From: an uncultured Bacteroides sp.
GTDB lineage: Bacteria > Bacteroidota > Bacteroidia > Bacteroidales > Bacteroidaceae
Reading direction: 5' to 3'
Length of the DNA: 64,000 nt
Assembly: GCF_900547205.1 (NCBI RefSeq)
Contig: NZ_URFY01000013.1
Coordinates: 29,211 to 93,210 of the forward strand
The translations under genes and the position numbers were made by a program. The first letter of the stretch is position 1, and each line of letters starts with the position of its first letter. Below are positions 51,301 through 60,024 of the stretch, one piece after another. The notes beneath the pieces are model-generated. The model worked only from the letters and a program-made list of their open reading frames with translations. It ran no database searches and was not told the origin of the DNA.

Positions 51301-51464
51301 TTGCCTTTAATTATCACATTGGCTCCGGGCAGCGGGTCGCCCGCTTCGTCAATAACAACTCCGGAAACTTGAAATAGTTTTTGTTGAGCAAATAGTTCTT
51401 GCTGTGCATTTCCCGATAATAAAAAGGAAAGGCACAAAGTTATTCTAAATATAATGTTTTTCAT
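48381..51464 (-). CDS. SusC-like TonB-dependent transporter
   Basis: A 1027-residue receptor. Signal peptide (MKNIIFRITLCLSFLLSGNA), carboxypeptidase-like Ig domain (about 30-110: VSGVVIDEAGDPLPGANVIIKG), TonB box and plug (TLDEVVVVGMGTQRKVSVVGAV; FSILKDASATAVYGVRGANGVVLVTTRSG), then barrel ending QLTATF. It imports the substrate bound by the SusD lid. In the operon it follows the IPT/NHL lipoprotein gene by 15 bases. Confidence 0.95.
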   Translation of the reverse strand: MKNIIFRITLCLSFLLSGNAQQELFAQQKLFQVSGVVIDEAGDPLPGANVIIKGKEKSGTVTDMDGRFTMKSLSPKTTLVVSFLGYKSKEVLVNKSDSKMQIILDPDAETLDEVVVVGMGTQRKVSVVGAVTSIAPAAISAPGTSVANMLGGVVPGIISIDRSGEPGNDVSEFWIRGISTFGANQSALVLIDGIEGNLNDIDPSDIENFSILKDASATAVYGVRGANGVVLVTTRSGQEGRAKVTWKSSATLSYSPRMPDYLEAYDYARLANEARVVSSMDPLYSQTELEIIKAGLDPDLYPNVNWQKEILKDYTINHQHYLNVSGGGKVARYFVSMGGTFKDAIFKQDNVNKYNTNVKWAKYNFRGKVDMQLTKSTILGLAMDGIIVEQRSPGFGDNNDALWSAQANLTPLTVPVRYSNGMLPAYGKNGYEISPYVLLNHTGFKKSNRTTMNVNITLRQDLDKWVKGLSVRGMFSYNNNNVHNVYRRKSPDLYKAFGRYNDGTLMTQRTVASSNIAFSKEAASDRRYYFETQAVYDRVFNQSHRVGGLIHYYMQSTESTDANDEIASIPQRYQALSARLTYSYKDTYFVEGNIGYTGSENFEPGKQFGWFPAIAAGWLPTQYEFMQKRVKWLNYLKLRASYGEVGNDRIGGGRRFPYLTLINFKESGRWGSGGLTEAQIGANNLNWEVAKKYNLGMDFQLFDDKIGGTVEVFKDIRDNIFQERKMMPEEVGVVTNPYTNVGRMRSSGVEGNIYVNHRFNEKHSMTVRANMTYATSKIVHWDQDAVRYPYQSLSGTAYNVKRGLVAMGLFQNEDEINRSPKQTYGEVRPGDIRYKDINGDGKIDDDDIVPIAHSDVPEIQYGFALEYRFKRWTFSTLFTGVGKVNFLYGGQGFYPFVGGEVGNILSIAGDQKNRWTPAWYSGDPSTENPNARFPRLTYGPNQNNNRASTFWLADGTYLRWKSLDISYRFGNNKYLNKVGVSDLMIQFIGQNLAVWDSVKLWDPGQASQNGAVYPLQRTFSLQLTATF

Positions 51465-51479
51465 TTCTTCTTTTTTGTG

Positions 51480-52799
51480 TTATTCAATAGCTAACTTTCG
51501 GATACAATGGTTTTGTCTATCGGCTATATAAATAAATTCATCTTTATCCAGACATACACCCCAAGGCTGGTTAAATTCTGCATCCAACGGGTCACCATCT
51601 TTGTAACCGGCATTACCATTACCGGCAATGGTAGTCACCATATTTGTTTTTATATCAATCTTACGGATTCGATGATTCATAACATCCGCTACATAGATAT
51701 TCCCTTCTTTATCGATAGCGATACCACGGGGCTCATTAAATTGGGCTTCGGTGACGCTTCCATCGCGGAATCCCATACCATTGTCAATATAGCGTTCTGC
51801 TTCACCATCCATCTCGGGCCATCCGTCGGCACCGCGTTTCAGCTTGAATCGATAAATTGCCGGGAAGCTGTGTAATGCACAATAAACATATCCATCCACC
51901 GGATTATAAGCACAGAGTCCATTGGCACCTTTATTTCCAACGACACCTATCTGTCTTACTTTTCCATTGTCCAGATTATAACTCATACCTTTCCTGAATA
52001 CTTGCGTATACAATTGCCCCGTGTTTCTACGATAGACAACATAGGTTGAATCAACAGGATCAAGAACAACGCTATGCATCCATCCGCCATTCTCCAGAAG
52101 CTGTCCGTACCTTTCGGCCACCCAATTGACATTCGCATCGAAAACAAAACATCCGGTAGCAGCGCCGTCTCCTTGCGCAAACAGAAGTTTTCTCTCTTTA
52201 TCAAGGAATAAGGGCTGGTCGAAGATTCCTCCGTCATACAAGGTGATAGACTTATTCTGACTAATAGATACCAAACGCGTTCTTGGATTATCGAACACGA
52301 ATATATTATCATCATTGTCTACAGCTACATATTGCGGAACACTAAACGTAGTCTCACCAAGAGTACCATCCGTATTTCCTCCCTCTTTCGCTTTCCCCAC
52401 TACTGTAGATACAGAAGATGCCACAATGTACTTGAATGTCTTCTCTGTATTACTCTTCGCAGCTTCTTTACCCTCAACTACTACCCTGATGTCGCTCTGA
52501 CCACCGGCTTGTTTTGGCACTTGAGTGTAAATTACATCAGATGTCACTCCTAATATGAGAGCTTCCCGCTCATTGTTTTCTTCATCTTTAAAGAAAACTT
52601 GTACTTTACTCTTATCATCTCCAAAATTAGACCCTTTGATGATAAACTTGGTTCGTATGCCACCGGAATCGGGCATAAACTCAGTAAATTTAATAGGCTG
52701 GCTGGGGTCAAAAGAAGAACTCTTTTTATCATCGCTACAAGCTACTGAAAATAGCAAAAAGCAGAAGGCTCCCCATGAAAAATTAAACAATTTACACAT
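51480..52799 (-). CDS. IPT/TIG-NHL surface lipoprotein
   Basis: A 439-residue lipoprotein. The signal ends in the lipobox SVAC (about residue 21). An IPT/TIG immunoglobulin-like domain (about 35-125: KFTEFMPDSGGIRTKFIIKGSNFG) is followed by a six-bladed NHL beta-propeller (about 130-439: FSVPQYVAVDNDDNIFVFDN, FNEPRGIAIDKEGNIYVADVMNHRIRKI, FNQPWGVCLDKDEFIYIADRQNHCIRKL). Proteins of this layout occur in several Bacteroides PULs as surface binding proteins. First gene of the locus; a palindromic operator candidate lies about 110 bases upstream. Confidence 0.88.
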   Translation of the reverse strand: MCKLFNFSWGAFCFLLFSVACSDDKKSSSFDPSQPIKFTEFMPDSGGIRTKFIIKGSNFGDDKSKVQVFFKDEENNEREALILGVTSDVIYTQVPKQAGGQSDIRVVVEGKEAAKSNTEKTFKYIVASSVSTVVGKAKEGGNTDGTLGETTFSVPQYVAVDNDDNIFVFDNPRTRLVSISQNKSITLYDGGIFDQPLFLDKERKLLFAQGDGAATGCFVFDANVNWVAERYGQLLENGGWMHSVVLDPVDSTYVVYRRNTGQLYTQVFRKGMSYNLDNGKVRQIGVVGNKGANGLCAYNPVDGYVYCALHSFPAIYRFKLKRGADGWPEMDGEAERYIDNGMGFRDGSVTEAQFNEPRGIAIDKEGNIYVADVMNHRIRKIDIKTNMVTTIAGNGNAGYKDGDPLDAEFNQPWGVCLDKDEFIYIADRQNHCIRKLAIE

Positions 52800-52908
52800 G
52801 TTTCTCTAAAAGCATTTACTAGGTTAATAAAATTAAATTAAAAACTGGAATTTATTCATTTATATAAAGATTCTAGAATATCTATTTCAATTTTTTACTA
52901 TTTATACT

Positions 52909-52925
52909 AAGTTCTTCCAGAACTT
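52909..52925. promoter_or_regulatory. Palindromic operator candidate, IPT/NHL locus, proximal
   Basis: AAGTTCT-TCC-AGAACTT, a perfect 7-bp dyad with a 3-bp spacer. The inverted partner is at 53199-53215, 290 bp away, and similar sites precede the other locus. Confidence 0.6.
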
Positions 52926-53138
52926 ATGTTAAGCCAAGATAGGGCTAAGAGGGGTTTTAGGGAGCTATAAAAGCCATATTTTGTTATACTCGTTTACAAC
53001 CTTGAATATATAAACAAGGCAAGAATTAAAATTTATAAACTAACATTCTATTTAAGTTATATTTTAGTAATTAGGAATATTAGATAAGCAATTAGGTATT
53101 TAGCATTCTTGTTTTTTAGAAAAATAATCTCATTACTA

Positions 53139-53168
53139 TTGTGTTTATTGGATAATTTTGTATTTTTG
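53139..53168 (+). promoter_or_regulatory. Plus-strand promoter candidate in the PUL control region
   Basis: TTG (53139-53141), a 19-bp spacer and TATTTTTG (53161-53168). It points away from the IPT/NHL gene, towards the terminator at 53366. Confidence 0.5.
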
Positions 53169-53198
53169 TAGCAGAAAACAATATAAAACTTAAGAACC

Positions 53199-53215
53199 AA
53201 GTACTGGAAGAACTT
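53199..53215. promoter_or_regulatory. Palindromic operator candidate, IPT/NHL locus, distal
   Basis: AAGTACT-GGA-AGAACTT, one mismatch from a perfect dyad. Outer bases AGTATAC also mirror those of the 52909 site. Confidence 0.55.
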
Positions 53216-53359
53216 AGTATACAGAATTGGGCTTATTTCCTTCTCTAAAGCCTAACCAATTAGAAATCAACAAGTAAGACAAAACAGATTCAATTTTACA
53301 CACTACTTTATTATATTACCTCAAAGTATGTGCAGATTCTAACAAAAAAAGTGCGATAT

Positions 53360-53400
53360 AGAAAAAAAGCCTAGCTTTAGGCAAGCTAAAGCTAGGCTTT
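53360..53400 (-). terminator. Terminator of the second SusC/D locus
   Basis: A perfect 15-bp stem AAAGCCTAGCTTTAG (53366-53380) with CTAAAGCTAGGCTTT (53386-53400), loop of five. On the minus strand TTTTTTTC follows, 31 bases after the SusD stop. Confidence 0.9.
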
Positions 53401-53431
53401 CTTGTTTTAGGAAGGTGTATTTGCTTCCTTA

Positions 53432-55132
53432 TTAATTGCTTGTGGGATTCTGCGTCAAAGTTCCCGGATAAGAATTGATTGCGTCTTGCGGAATGTAATA
53501 TACTACCCGATAATCAGTAGCAGGAACATCTTCAAATTGTCTTTGAGGTCCCGGATATCGGCGTACCAACGGCTTGCCATTGCGAAACACATCATAACTA
53601 CGCTCAGCCTGATAAGCTAACTCCAATTGGCGTTCTTTATCAATTCGGTCGCCGGCAGTGGTCGCATCTAGGGAAGCATAACCTGCACCGGGGATAGAAC
53701 GCTCGCGAATTTCATTCAGGTCGGCCAATGCTGCCGTGTAATTTCCTAATTTGGCATAAGCCTCAGCACGATTCAGGTAGATTTCACCCAAACGGCTGAT
53801 AACCGGTGAGTGCAGGTGACTATCTTCGCCCTCACGCGAACACTTCGTGATGTAGAATTGCGGATATGCACGGTTCAATGAGATATAATAATCGAGCACA
53901 CCGGTATATGTATTCCCATCTTTATAAGTAATAGAATAAATCTCCTGTTCCGCGTCAACCGGAGTCAACGTATACGTTTGCTCGCCATCCACGCAAGTCA
54001 CCGTACTACCGCTTCGTGTCACCGCGGCCTGGATATAGTTCAAAGTCGTCGGACTATCCTGCACTATAAAGCGGAATACCTCTCTGTTTCCTTCTTCGTA
54101 AGTAGGCTCAATGAAAGCAGCTCGTGCATCTACTATTCTATAATGATCGGGGCGCCAGTCGTTGCGACCTGTTTCATTCAGCAAATCAATATATTTGGCG
54201 CTGGCATACATTTCTCCCCAGCCCATACCACCGATATTGGCATACATACCGCCGATACCATAATAATGGTCACTGCCTGAAAACTCCGAGGCTATGCGTT
54301 TCACCACAAAGATGGATTCCTTGTTGTTTTCGGGAACAAAGGTATTGTACTTCATGAAATCTTCGCGAGGAAGTAGTTCGTATTTCGGCGAACCTATTAC
54401 TTTGTCGGCATAATCCACAGCCAACTGTGCATATTGAGCATTCGGATTCTCGTATGTGCCGCTCATGTAGAGATACACACGCGACAATAAGGCTTGTGCC
54501 GCTTCCTTGGATGCAAAAGCCGGACCTTTGTCCAAGGTCATCAACTCTTCTGCTTTTTTCAAGTCTTCAATCACCTGTTTGTAAGTCTCTTCCACGGTAG
54601 AACGGTCGGGAAGATTCAGGTTATTCATATCATCGGGTGTACCGTTCACGATAGGAACTCCCAGATTCTTTTCCGGATTCTGATAATAGGGACGTCCGTA
54701 GGCACGTACAAAATAGAAGTACATCATGCCACGCACAAAGTAACACTCACCCAACTGATTGTCGATTTCCGTACTCTGTCCTTCATCAATCATCTTTATG
54801 ATATTGGATGCTTGCGCCACAGCTTTGTATCCGAAATCCCAGAAGTTCATCAATCGATAATTCTGGGGGGTACGTGAGAAAGAAATAAATTCGTAGAAAG
54901 CATCTGTCGAGGAGCCGCGAATCATCATATTATCACCCGCATACTCACCACAGCGGTGCATAGGGTCCGACCACGTTTTCAACTGTGCATACATACCGTT
55001 CATCAATGACTCCAACGAAGTATTCGGATCTTTGGTAATCTGTTCCGCAGCCATCGATCCGTGAGGCAGACGTTCGATATCGCAAGCGGTCAATGACGCC
55101 GCTGCAAGCAATATAGTTAATATCTTTTTCAT
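53432..55132 (-). CDS. SusD/RagB-family nutrient-binding lipoprotein
   Basis: A 566-residue protein with signal and lipobox LTAC (Cys17) followed by DIERLPHGSM. It has a typical SusD N-terminal region (QASNIIKMIDEGQSTEIDNQLGECYFVRGMMYFYFVRAYGRPYYQ) and C-terminal region (YLNRAEAYAKLGNYTAALADLNEIRERS; ERQLELAYQAERSYDVFRNGKPLVRRYPG). It follows SusC by 14 bases and ends at the hairpin at 53360. This locus has only the SusC/D pair. Confidence 0.95.
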   Translation of the reverse strand: MKKILTILLAAASLTACDIERLPHGSMAAEQITKDPNTSLESLMNGMYAQLKTWSDPMHRCGEYAGDNMMIRGSSTDAFYEFISFSRTPQNYRLMNFWDFGYKAVAQASNIIKMIDEGQSTEIDNQLGECYFVRGMMYFYFVRAYGRPYYQNPEKNLGVPIVNGTPDDMNNLNLPDRSTVEETYKQVIEDLKKAEELMTLDKGPAFASKEAAQALLSRVYLYMSGTYENPNAQYAQLAVDYADKVIGSPKYELLPREDFMKYNTFVPENNKESIFVVKRIASEFSGSDHYYGIGGMYANIGGMGWGEMYASAKYIDLLNETGRNDWRPDHYRIVDARAAFIEPTYEEGNREVFRFIVQDSPTTLNYIQAAVTRSGSTVTCVDGEQTYTLTPVDAEQEIYSITYKDGNTYTGVLDYYISLNRAYPQFYITKCSREGEDSHLHSPVISRLGEIYLNRAEAYAKLGNYTAALADLNEIRERSIPGAGYASLDATTAGDRIDKERQLELAYQAERSYDVFRNGKPLVRRYPGPQRQFEDVPATDYRVVYYIPQDAINSYPGTLTQNPTSN

Positions 55133-55146
55133 AAGGCAAGTCCAAT

Positions 55147-58100
55147 TTAAAAGGTGAGATTAATACCAAACATAAATTTACGCACGGAGGGATATACGTC
55201 CGGTCCTGTTGAACTCATCACCGAACCGTCGCTGGCAGGAAGTTCAGGGTCCACTCCGGAGTACTTCGTGATAGTGAATAAGTTTTCGCCCGTAAAGTAT
55301 ACGCGTAAATTAGAAATAGAGTATTGGGGCAATTTGAAATTGTATCCCAATGTGAAAGAACGCATCTTGAAGTAATCGCTATCTTCGAGATAACGGGAAG
55401 AAGCCTTGTTGCTCTGAGAGTCATTGTTGTATTTGGCAACCGGATGAGTAGCGATATCGCCCGGTTTCTCCCAACGCTTCCATCCTTTTTGCAGCTTCAT
55501 CTGGTTACGGTCGGTATAAGTACCATCCGAATCGTATTCCTGACGAGAATAATTGTAGAGTGTACCTCCGATAGAATAACCAAACACAGCACTCAAATCG
55601 AAGTTCTTCCACGTCAATGACGTATTGATACCTCCAAACAAATCGGGAGAAGCACTACCGCATTTCACTTGGTCGGCTTCGGCATAGTTGCTGGTTATTT
55701 CACGAGTTTCCACTCCGTCTTTGGTCACAGTCTTATACCACTGCGGAGCACCGTTTTCAGGATTCACACCCGCCCATTCTGCCAGATAGTAAGTATCAAT
55801 TGGTGATCCGGGGTCCAATACATAGTCGGCTGTTCCGGCAATATTCAGGCCGGCTCCTCTTTTGATGGGTCTTACCACAAAATTGCCGTCTGCGTCTTTT
55901 ACTTTATATAGTTTTTTGAGTTCGTTGTTGTTATGTCCTACATTCAGGTCTAAGCTCCAGGTCCAGTCTTTTGTGCGAATGATATCTCCGCCTAGAGTAA
56001 CTTCAATACCTGTGTTTCTCATCTCTCCGATGTTTTTCCAGATAGAGGTCACACCGGTCAGACCGCTAACAGGAACTTTGTAGAGGATGTTATCCGTATT
56101 TTTAATATAATAATCGAAGTTGAAACGCAAACGGTTGTCGAACATCGTTGCGTCCAGACCGACGCCTGCCGTATAAGTCTTCTCCCAAGTCAAGTCTTTG
56201 TTACCGATTTGAGAAATCAGTGCTCCCGAATTGCCGTCATAGCTTGAAGATACGGAATACAAGTCGTATTGAGGGTAAAGATCACTGGGGCGGTTACCTA
56301 CCGAACCATAAGCGGCACGAAGTTTCAGGTTGTCTACCCAATCGGCCTTGAACCATGATTCACGATTGATATTCCATCCGGCACTAATAGAGAAGAAGTT
56401 ACCATATTTGGCATTGTCACCGAAGTTGGATGCACCATCACGGCGGAAAGAAACCTGCGCCAGATATTTGTTGTCGTAAGCGTAATTGCCATTGAACAGA
56501 TAAGACTGTACCGCCCATTCGGTGATTGAGCCTTTGGTGCGTTCGGGTTTTGCCACCACATCCAATACTTCAAATCCGGGAATGAAACCTGTTCCGTATA
56601 CATCCAGCACTTTCGCCCAGTAGTCGTTAAACTCATAAGCTATCAAACCATTGACGGCGTGTTTGCCAAATGTATGGTTGAAACGCAGAATCTGGTTGGT
56701 ATAGCGACGGGCTACTTCCGAGCGATAATCCGTGATGCGTCCGTTCACGCTCAATCCACCGTTGGAACGAGGGTCTGTGTAGCCTTCCGAAGCATAACTG
56801 ATATACCGGTAGTTGTTCACAGAAGAGAAAGTCAACCAATCGGTAATCTTAATATCAAAGTCGAAATTCCCCATAAACTCCAGATTTCTGGAAGAAGAAT
56901 GATCCCATTGCAAATCGACCAGATAGTTGGTTTGCGCTGCATTCACCCATCCCGAATAGCGATGTGGAACCAAATCGCCGTTTTCATCATAAGGGCTATC
57001 CCATGGGAACATCGAATACATAGCCGTTACGCTATATTGCTGATCCTTTATGTCGCGGCGTGAACCGTAAATGCTTGGTTTAACTGTCAACCATGAATAG
57101 GGTTTATACGTTGTTCCCAATCGGAAATTATATCGTGTATAATTATAGCCCTTCACAGCTCCATCTTCGTCATAATATCCCAAAGACATATACGACTGCA
57201 TATTCTCACTACCTCCCTGAAGAGAAATATTGTATTCCTGATTGAACCCGTTCTGAGTAGCCAAATCCCACCAACTGAAATTACTGTTACGCAAATCTTC
57301 ATTGTAACGAGTGAATTTTATATCATTCTGATTGGGGAACGAGGCATAATAATCATAAAGCTCGGCACCATCCATCACCTCCAGATTACCATTATTCAGC
57401 GTACTAATACCGAGTTTGGCGGACACATTAACACTCATCTTGCCTACTTTTCCTTTTTTAGTAGTAACCACAACTACACCATTGGCTCCTTGCGAACCAT
57501 AAATAGCTGTCGATGCGGCATCTTTCAGAATAGTCATTGTTTCAATATCGCCGGGATTCAACTGTCCAGCACTACTTCCCACGATAACACCATCCACTAC
57601 CCAAAGAGGAGAAGTACCTCCGTTTAATGTTGCCTGCCCACGGATAACAACGGCACCACTAGCTCCAGGTTGCCCAGAACCGGGTGCAACATACACGCCG
57701 GCCACCTTTCCATTTAACATATTTTCTACCGAAGGACTAGTGATATCTTTCAGCTTATCACTTTTTACTGTTTGCATTGCTCCGGTAAGACTCTCTTTTC
57801 GCTGAGTACTGTATCCCACTACCACGATTTCATCCAAAGTCTCCGTATCTTCCGATAATTTAATCGTACCCATGTTGGCGGAGGCCTTTACCTCAATCGA
57901 TTTATACCCGATAAATGAAATAGACAGGGGCGTTCCGACAGGAGCAGTGAGTTCATATTCTCCATTGAGATTAGTAATTGTACCGTTTGTTGTACCTTTT
58001 ACCACTACACTGGCACCGACTAACGGCTCTCCACTCGATGCGTCGACCAAGACACCTTTGATTTTCACCACTTGTTGCTGAACAACAGGCAAAGAAGATT

Positions 58101-58212
58101 CGACTGTGACCGTTAAGGTTGCAAATGAAGGGCTCGAAGCCATGCAAAACACACCAGCTAATAAGGTGTACTTGCTCGTTCTAGTCAAACTTTTTAATTT
58201 CATAAACTTCAC
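55147..58212 (-). CDS. SusC-like TonB-dependent transporter
   Basis: A 1021-residue receptor. Signal peptide in the first 32 residues (TLLAGVFCMASSPSFA), carboxypeptidase-like domain (about 48-125: IKGVLVDASSGEPLVGASVVVKG), plug (LDEIVVVGYSTQRKESLTGAMQ; TILKDAASTAIYGSQGANGVVVVTTKKG) and barrel ending KFMFGINLTF. A second in-frame ATG at 58203 (MKLKSLTRTSKY) could be the real start, giving a shorter n-region. A palindromic operator candidate lies 64-80 bases upstream. Confidence 0.95.
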   Translation of the reverse strand: MKFMKLKSLTRTSKYTLLAGVFCMASSPSFATLTVTVESSLPVVQQQVVKIKGVLVDASSGEPLVGASVVVKGTTNGTITNLNGEYELTAPVGTPLSISFIGYKSIEVKASANMGTIKLSEDTETLDEIVVVGYSTQRKESLTGAMQTVKSDKLKDITSPSVENMLNGKVAGVYVAPGSGQPGASGAVVIRGQATLNGGTSPLWVVDGVIVGSSAGQLNPGDIETMTILKDAASTAIYGSQGANGVVVVTTKKGKVGKMSVNVSAKLGISTLNNGNLEVMDGAELYDYYASFPNQNDIKFTRYNEDLRNSNFSWWDLATQNGFNQEYNISLQGGSENMQSYMSLGYYDEDGAVKGYNYTRYNFRLGTTYKPYSWLTVKPSIYGSRRDIKDQQYSVTAMYSMFPWDSPYDENGDLVPHRYSGWVNAAQTNYLVDLQWDHSSSRNLEFMGNFDFDIKITDWLTFSSVNNYRYISYASEGYTDPRSNGGLSVNGRITDYRSEVARRYTNQILRFNHTFGKHAVNGLIAYEFNDYWAKVLDVYGTGFIPGFEVLDVVAKPERTKGSITEWAVQSYLFNGNYAYDNKYLAQVSFRRDGASNFGDNAKYGNFFSISAGWNINRESWFKADWVDNLKLRAAYGSVGNRPSDLYPQYDLYSVSSSYDGNSGALISQIGNKDLTWEKTYTAGVGLDATMFDNRLRFNFDYYIKNTDNILYKVPVSGLTGVTSIWKNIGEMRNTGIEVTLGGDIIRTKDWTWSLDLNVGHNNNELKKLYKVKDADGNFVVRPIKRGAGLNIAGTADYVLDPGSPIDTYYLAEWAGVNPENGAPQWYKTVTKDGVETREITSNYAEADQVKCGSASPDLFGGINTSLTWKNFDLSAVFGYSIGGTLYNYSRQEYDSDGTYTDRNQMKLQKGWKRWEKPGDIATHPVAKYNNDSQSNKASSRYLEDSDYFKMRSFTLGYNFKLPQYSISNLRVYFTGENLFTITKYSGVDPELPASDGSVMSSTGPDVYPSVRKFMFGINLTF

Positions 58213-58275
58213 ATAAGGTTAATAAAGTTGTTACTCCAGGAAATCAGGAACAATATGCAAAAATTCCCGTAGCAC

Positions 58276-58292
58276 AAGTTCTCTTAGAACTT
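58276..58292. promoter_or_regulatory. Palindromic operator candidate, second SusC locus, proximal
   Basis: AAGTTCT-CTT-AGAACTT, a perfect 7-bp dyad with a 3-bp spacer, about 64 bases before the SusC start. It overlaps the expected -33 region of the promoter. Confidence 0.6.
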
Positions 58293-58563
58293 AGTGCATT
58301 TCCTTTTTTTAGATATTGCGCAAATATAGAAATAAATTATTATATCAATGTCTGAAAACTCTTTTTTTTCGTCTATTTCTCATAAATGATGACTTGTCAC
58401 ATAAAGAAACCGATAAAAACATCTCTCTTTTAATCAAACTTTGGTCTTCTTTTAACGGTAGAAAAATATTTGTGTTTCATTTTCAATTCCAAAGAAAGTA
58501 GACTGCTGACTTTGTTTGAATCCCTTATTCTAGGAGGTTTTAGACGTGCTGTGAAGAACTACT

Positions 58564-58580
58564 AAGTTCTAAGAGTACTA
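58564..58580. promoter_or_regulatory. Palindromic operator candidate, second SusC locus, distal
   Basis: AAGTTCT-AAG-AGTACTA, two mismatches from a perfect dyad; read on the minus strand it is AGTACT-CTT-AGAACTT. Confidence 0.5.
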
Positions 58581-58682
58581 ACTCTTTTTATAGATTCAAC
58601 TTCTAAAATAGGAGGATTCCAATCAAAGCCACATTTAATAAATGAAATGAAGTAGAAATTCGGGTAATTCAATTTCTACTAT

Positions 58683-58726
58683 AAAAGAAAACGGTGGATG
58701 AATTTCGTTTGAAATCATCCACCGTC
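58683..58726 (-). terminator. Terminator of the aspartate aminotransferase gene
   Basis: On the minus strand ACGGTGGATGA pairs with TCATCCACCGT (58725-58715 with 58701-58691), followed by TTTTCTTTTAT. Confidence 0.8.
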
Positions 58727-58748
58727 TTATATGATTCTAATATCTTGC

Positions 58749-59942
58749 CTATTTCAATTTAGCCAACGCTTCCTTGATACGACGAATTGATTCTACAATG
58801 TTTTCATCGCTTGTAGCGTAACTCATACGAATACACTCAGGAGCACCGAATGAAGTGCCACCCACACAAGCCACATGAGCTTCTTCGAGCAAGTACATTG
58901 CCAATTCGTCTGAGTTCTCAATCTTACGTCCGTCAACACTCTTACCGAAGAATGAATCACATTTCGGGAACAGGTAGAAAGCACCTTGAGGCACATTTAC
59001 TTCAAATCCCGGAACTTCTTTTGCTAACTTCACAATCAGGTCACGACGGCGTTCGAAAGCTTTCTGCATTTCTTTCACTGGTTCTTGCGTACCAGTATAT
59101 GCAGCTTCGGCAGCCTTCTGAGATACGGAACAAGGACCTGAAGTGTACTGACCCTGCAATTTATTGCAAGCCTTTACAATCCATTCCGGACCGGCGATGA
59201 AACCGATTCTCCATCCTGTCATTGCATAAGCCTTAGACACACCGTTCACAATCACCGTACGTTCCTTCATTGCCGGGAACTGAGCGATGCTCTGATGTGC
59301 ACCGATATAATTGATATGTTCGTAAATCTCGTCAGCGATAACCACTACTTGCGGATGCTTTTCCAATACTGCTGCCAGCCCTGCAAGTTCTTCTTTTGTA
59401 TATACGGAACCTGTCGGATTGGACGGAGAGCAAAGAATCAGCGCTTTTGTTTTCGGAGTGATAGCAGCTTCCAGTTGCTCCGGAGTAATCTTGAAATCCT
59501 GATCGATACCTGCAGAGACAATCACAGGAGTACCTTCCGCCAATTTCACCATTTCCGGATAGCTCACCCAGTAAGGAGCAGGCACAATCACTTCATCACC
59601 CGGATTTACCAGTACGAGAATCGTATTGCAAACAGATTGTTTAGCACCATTTGCACACGAAATCTGAGCGGCTGTATATTCCAGACCGTTTTCTTTTTTC
59701 AGTTTCTCAACAATAGCATTGCGTAAAGCCGGATAACCCGGAACCGGAGAGTAGCGGGAAAAGTTATCATCAATAGCTTTTTTCGCAGCTTCTTTGATGT
59801 GGTCAGGAGTATTGAAATCCGGTTCTCCTACACTTAAGTTAATAACATCAACGCCTTGTGCCTTGAGTTCATTACTCTTTTGTGACATGGCAAGCGTCGC
59901 CGACGGCGACAAGCTGTTCAAACGATCTGATAATTGATTCAT
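58749..59942 (-). CDS. Aspartate aminotransferase, class I
   Basis: A 397-residue PLP enzyme of the AspC/AAT-Ib group. N-terminus LSDRLNSLSPSATLAMSQKSNELKAQGVDVINLSVGEPDF is standard. PLP lysine K237 lies in VNGVSKAYAMTGWRIG; CSPSNPTGSVYT and IADEIYEHI contain the Asn and Asp/Tyr that hold the cofactor. It exchanges amino groups between aspartate and 2-oxoglutarate; specificity within the family cannot be read directly. Monocistronic. Confidence 0.9.
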   Translation of the reverse strand: MNQLSDRLNSLSPSATLAMSQKSNELKAQGVDVINLSVGEPDFNTPDHIKEAAKKAIDDNFSRYSPVPGYPALRNAIVEKLKKENGLEYTAAQISCANGAKQSVCNTILVLVNPGDEVIVPAPYWVSYPEMVKLAEGTPVIVSAGIDQDFKITPEQLEAAITPKTKALILCSPSNPTGSVYTKEELAGLAAVLEKHPQVVVIADEIYEHINYIGAHQSIAQFPAMKERTVIVNGVSKAYAMTGWRIGFIAGPEWIVKACNKLQGQYTSGPCSVSQKAAEAAYTGTQEPVKEMQKAFERRRDLIVKLAKEVPGFEVNVPQGAFYLFPKCDSFFGKSVDGRKIENSDELAMYLLEEAHVACVGGTSFGAPECIRMSYATSDENIVESIRRIKEALAKLK

Positions 59943-60024
59943 TTTGTATCTATTTTATAGTTGTTGAGTGAAAATCGTTGCAAAATAAGCGATAATATTT
60001 GATATAAGAAAACAATATGCCAAA

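Larger units (their letters stand above)
53175..53405 (+). ncRNA. Possible small non-coding RNA
   Basis: A transcript from the promoter at 53139-53168 would run about 230 bases and end at the perfect hairpin 53366-53400 followed by CTTGTTTT. It contains the 53199 palindrome near its 5' end and no protein-coding frame. Bacteroides PULs are known to have associated small RNAs, so this is plausible but unproved. Confidence 0.3.
52800..53431. other. Regulatory region between the two SusC/D loci
   Basis: AT-rich and without a coding gene. It holds two copies of the palindromic motif AAGTnCT-N3-AGAACTT, a plus-strand promoter candidate and a strong bidirectional hairpin terminator near 53366. Details are given in the separate entries. 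Confidence 0.6.
58213..58748. other. Control region upstream of the second SusC/D locus
   Basis: No gene is seen. It contains two palindromic operator candidates 288 bp apart (58276 and 58564), a short stem AAGAGT-ACTA-ACTCTT followed by TTTTA (58571-58591), and the aminotransferase terminator near 58690. Confidence 0.55.
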
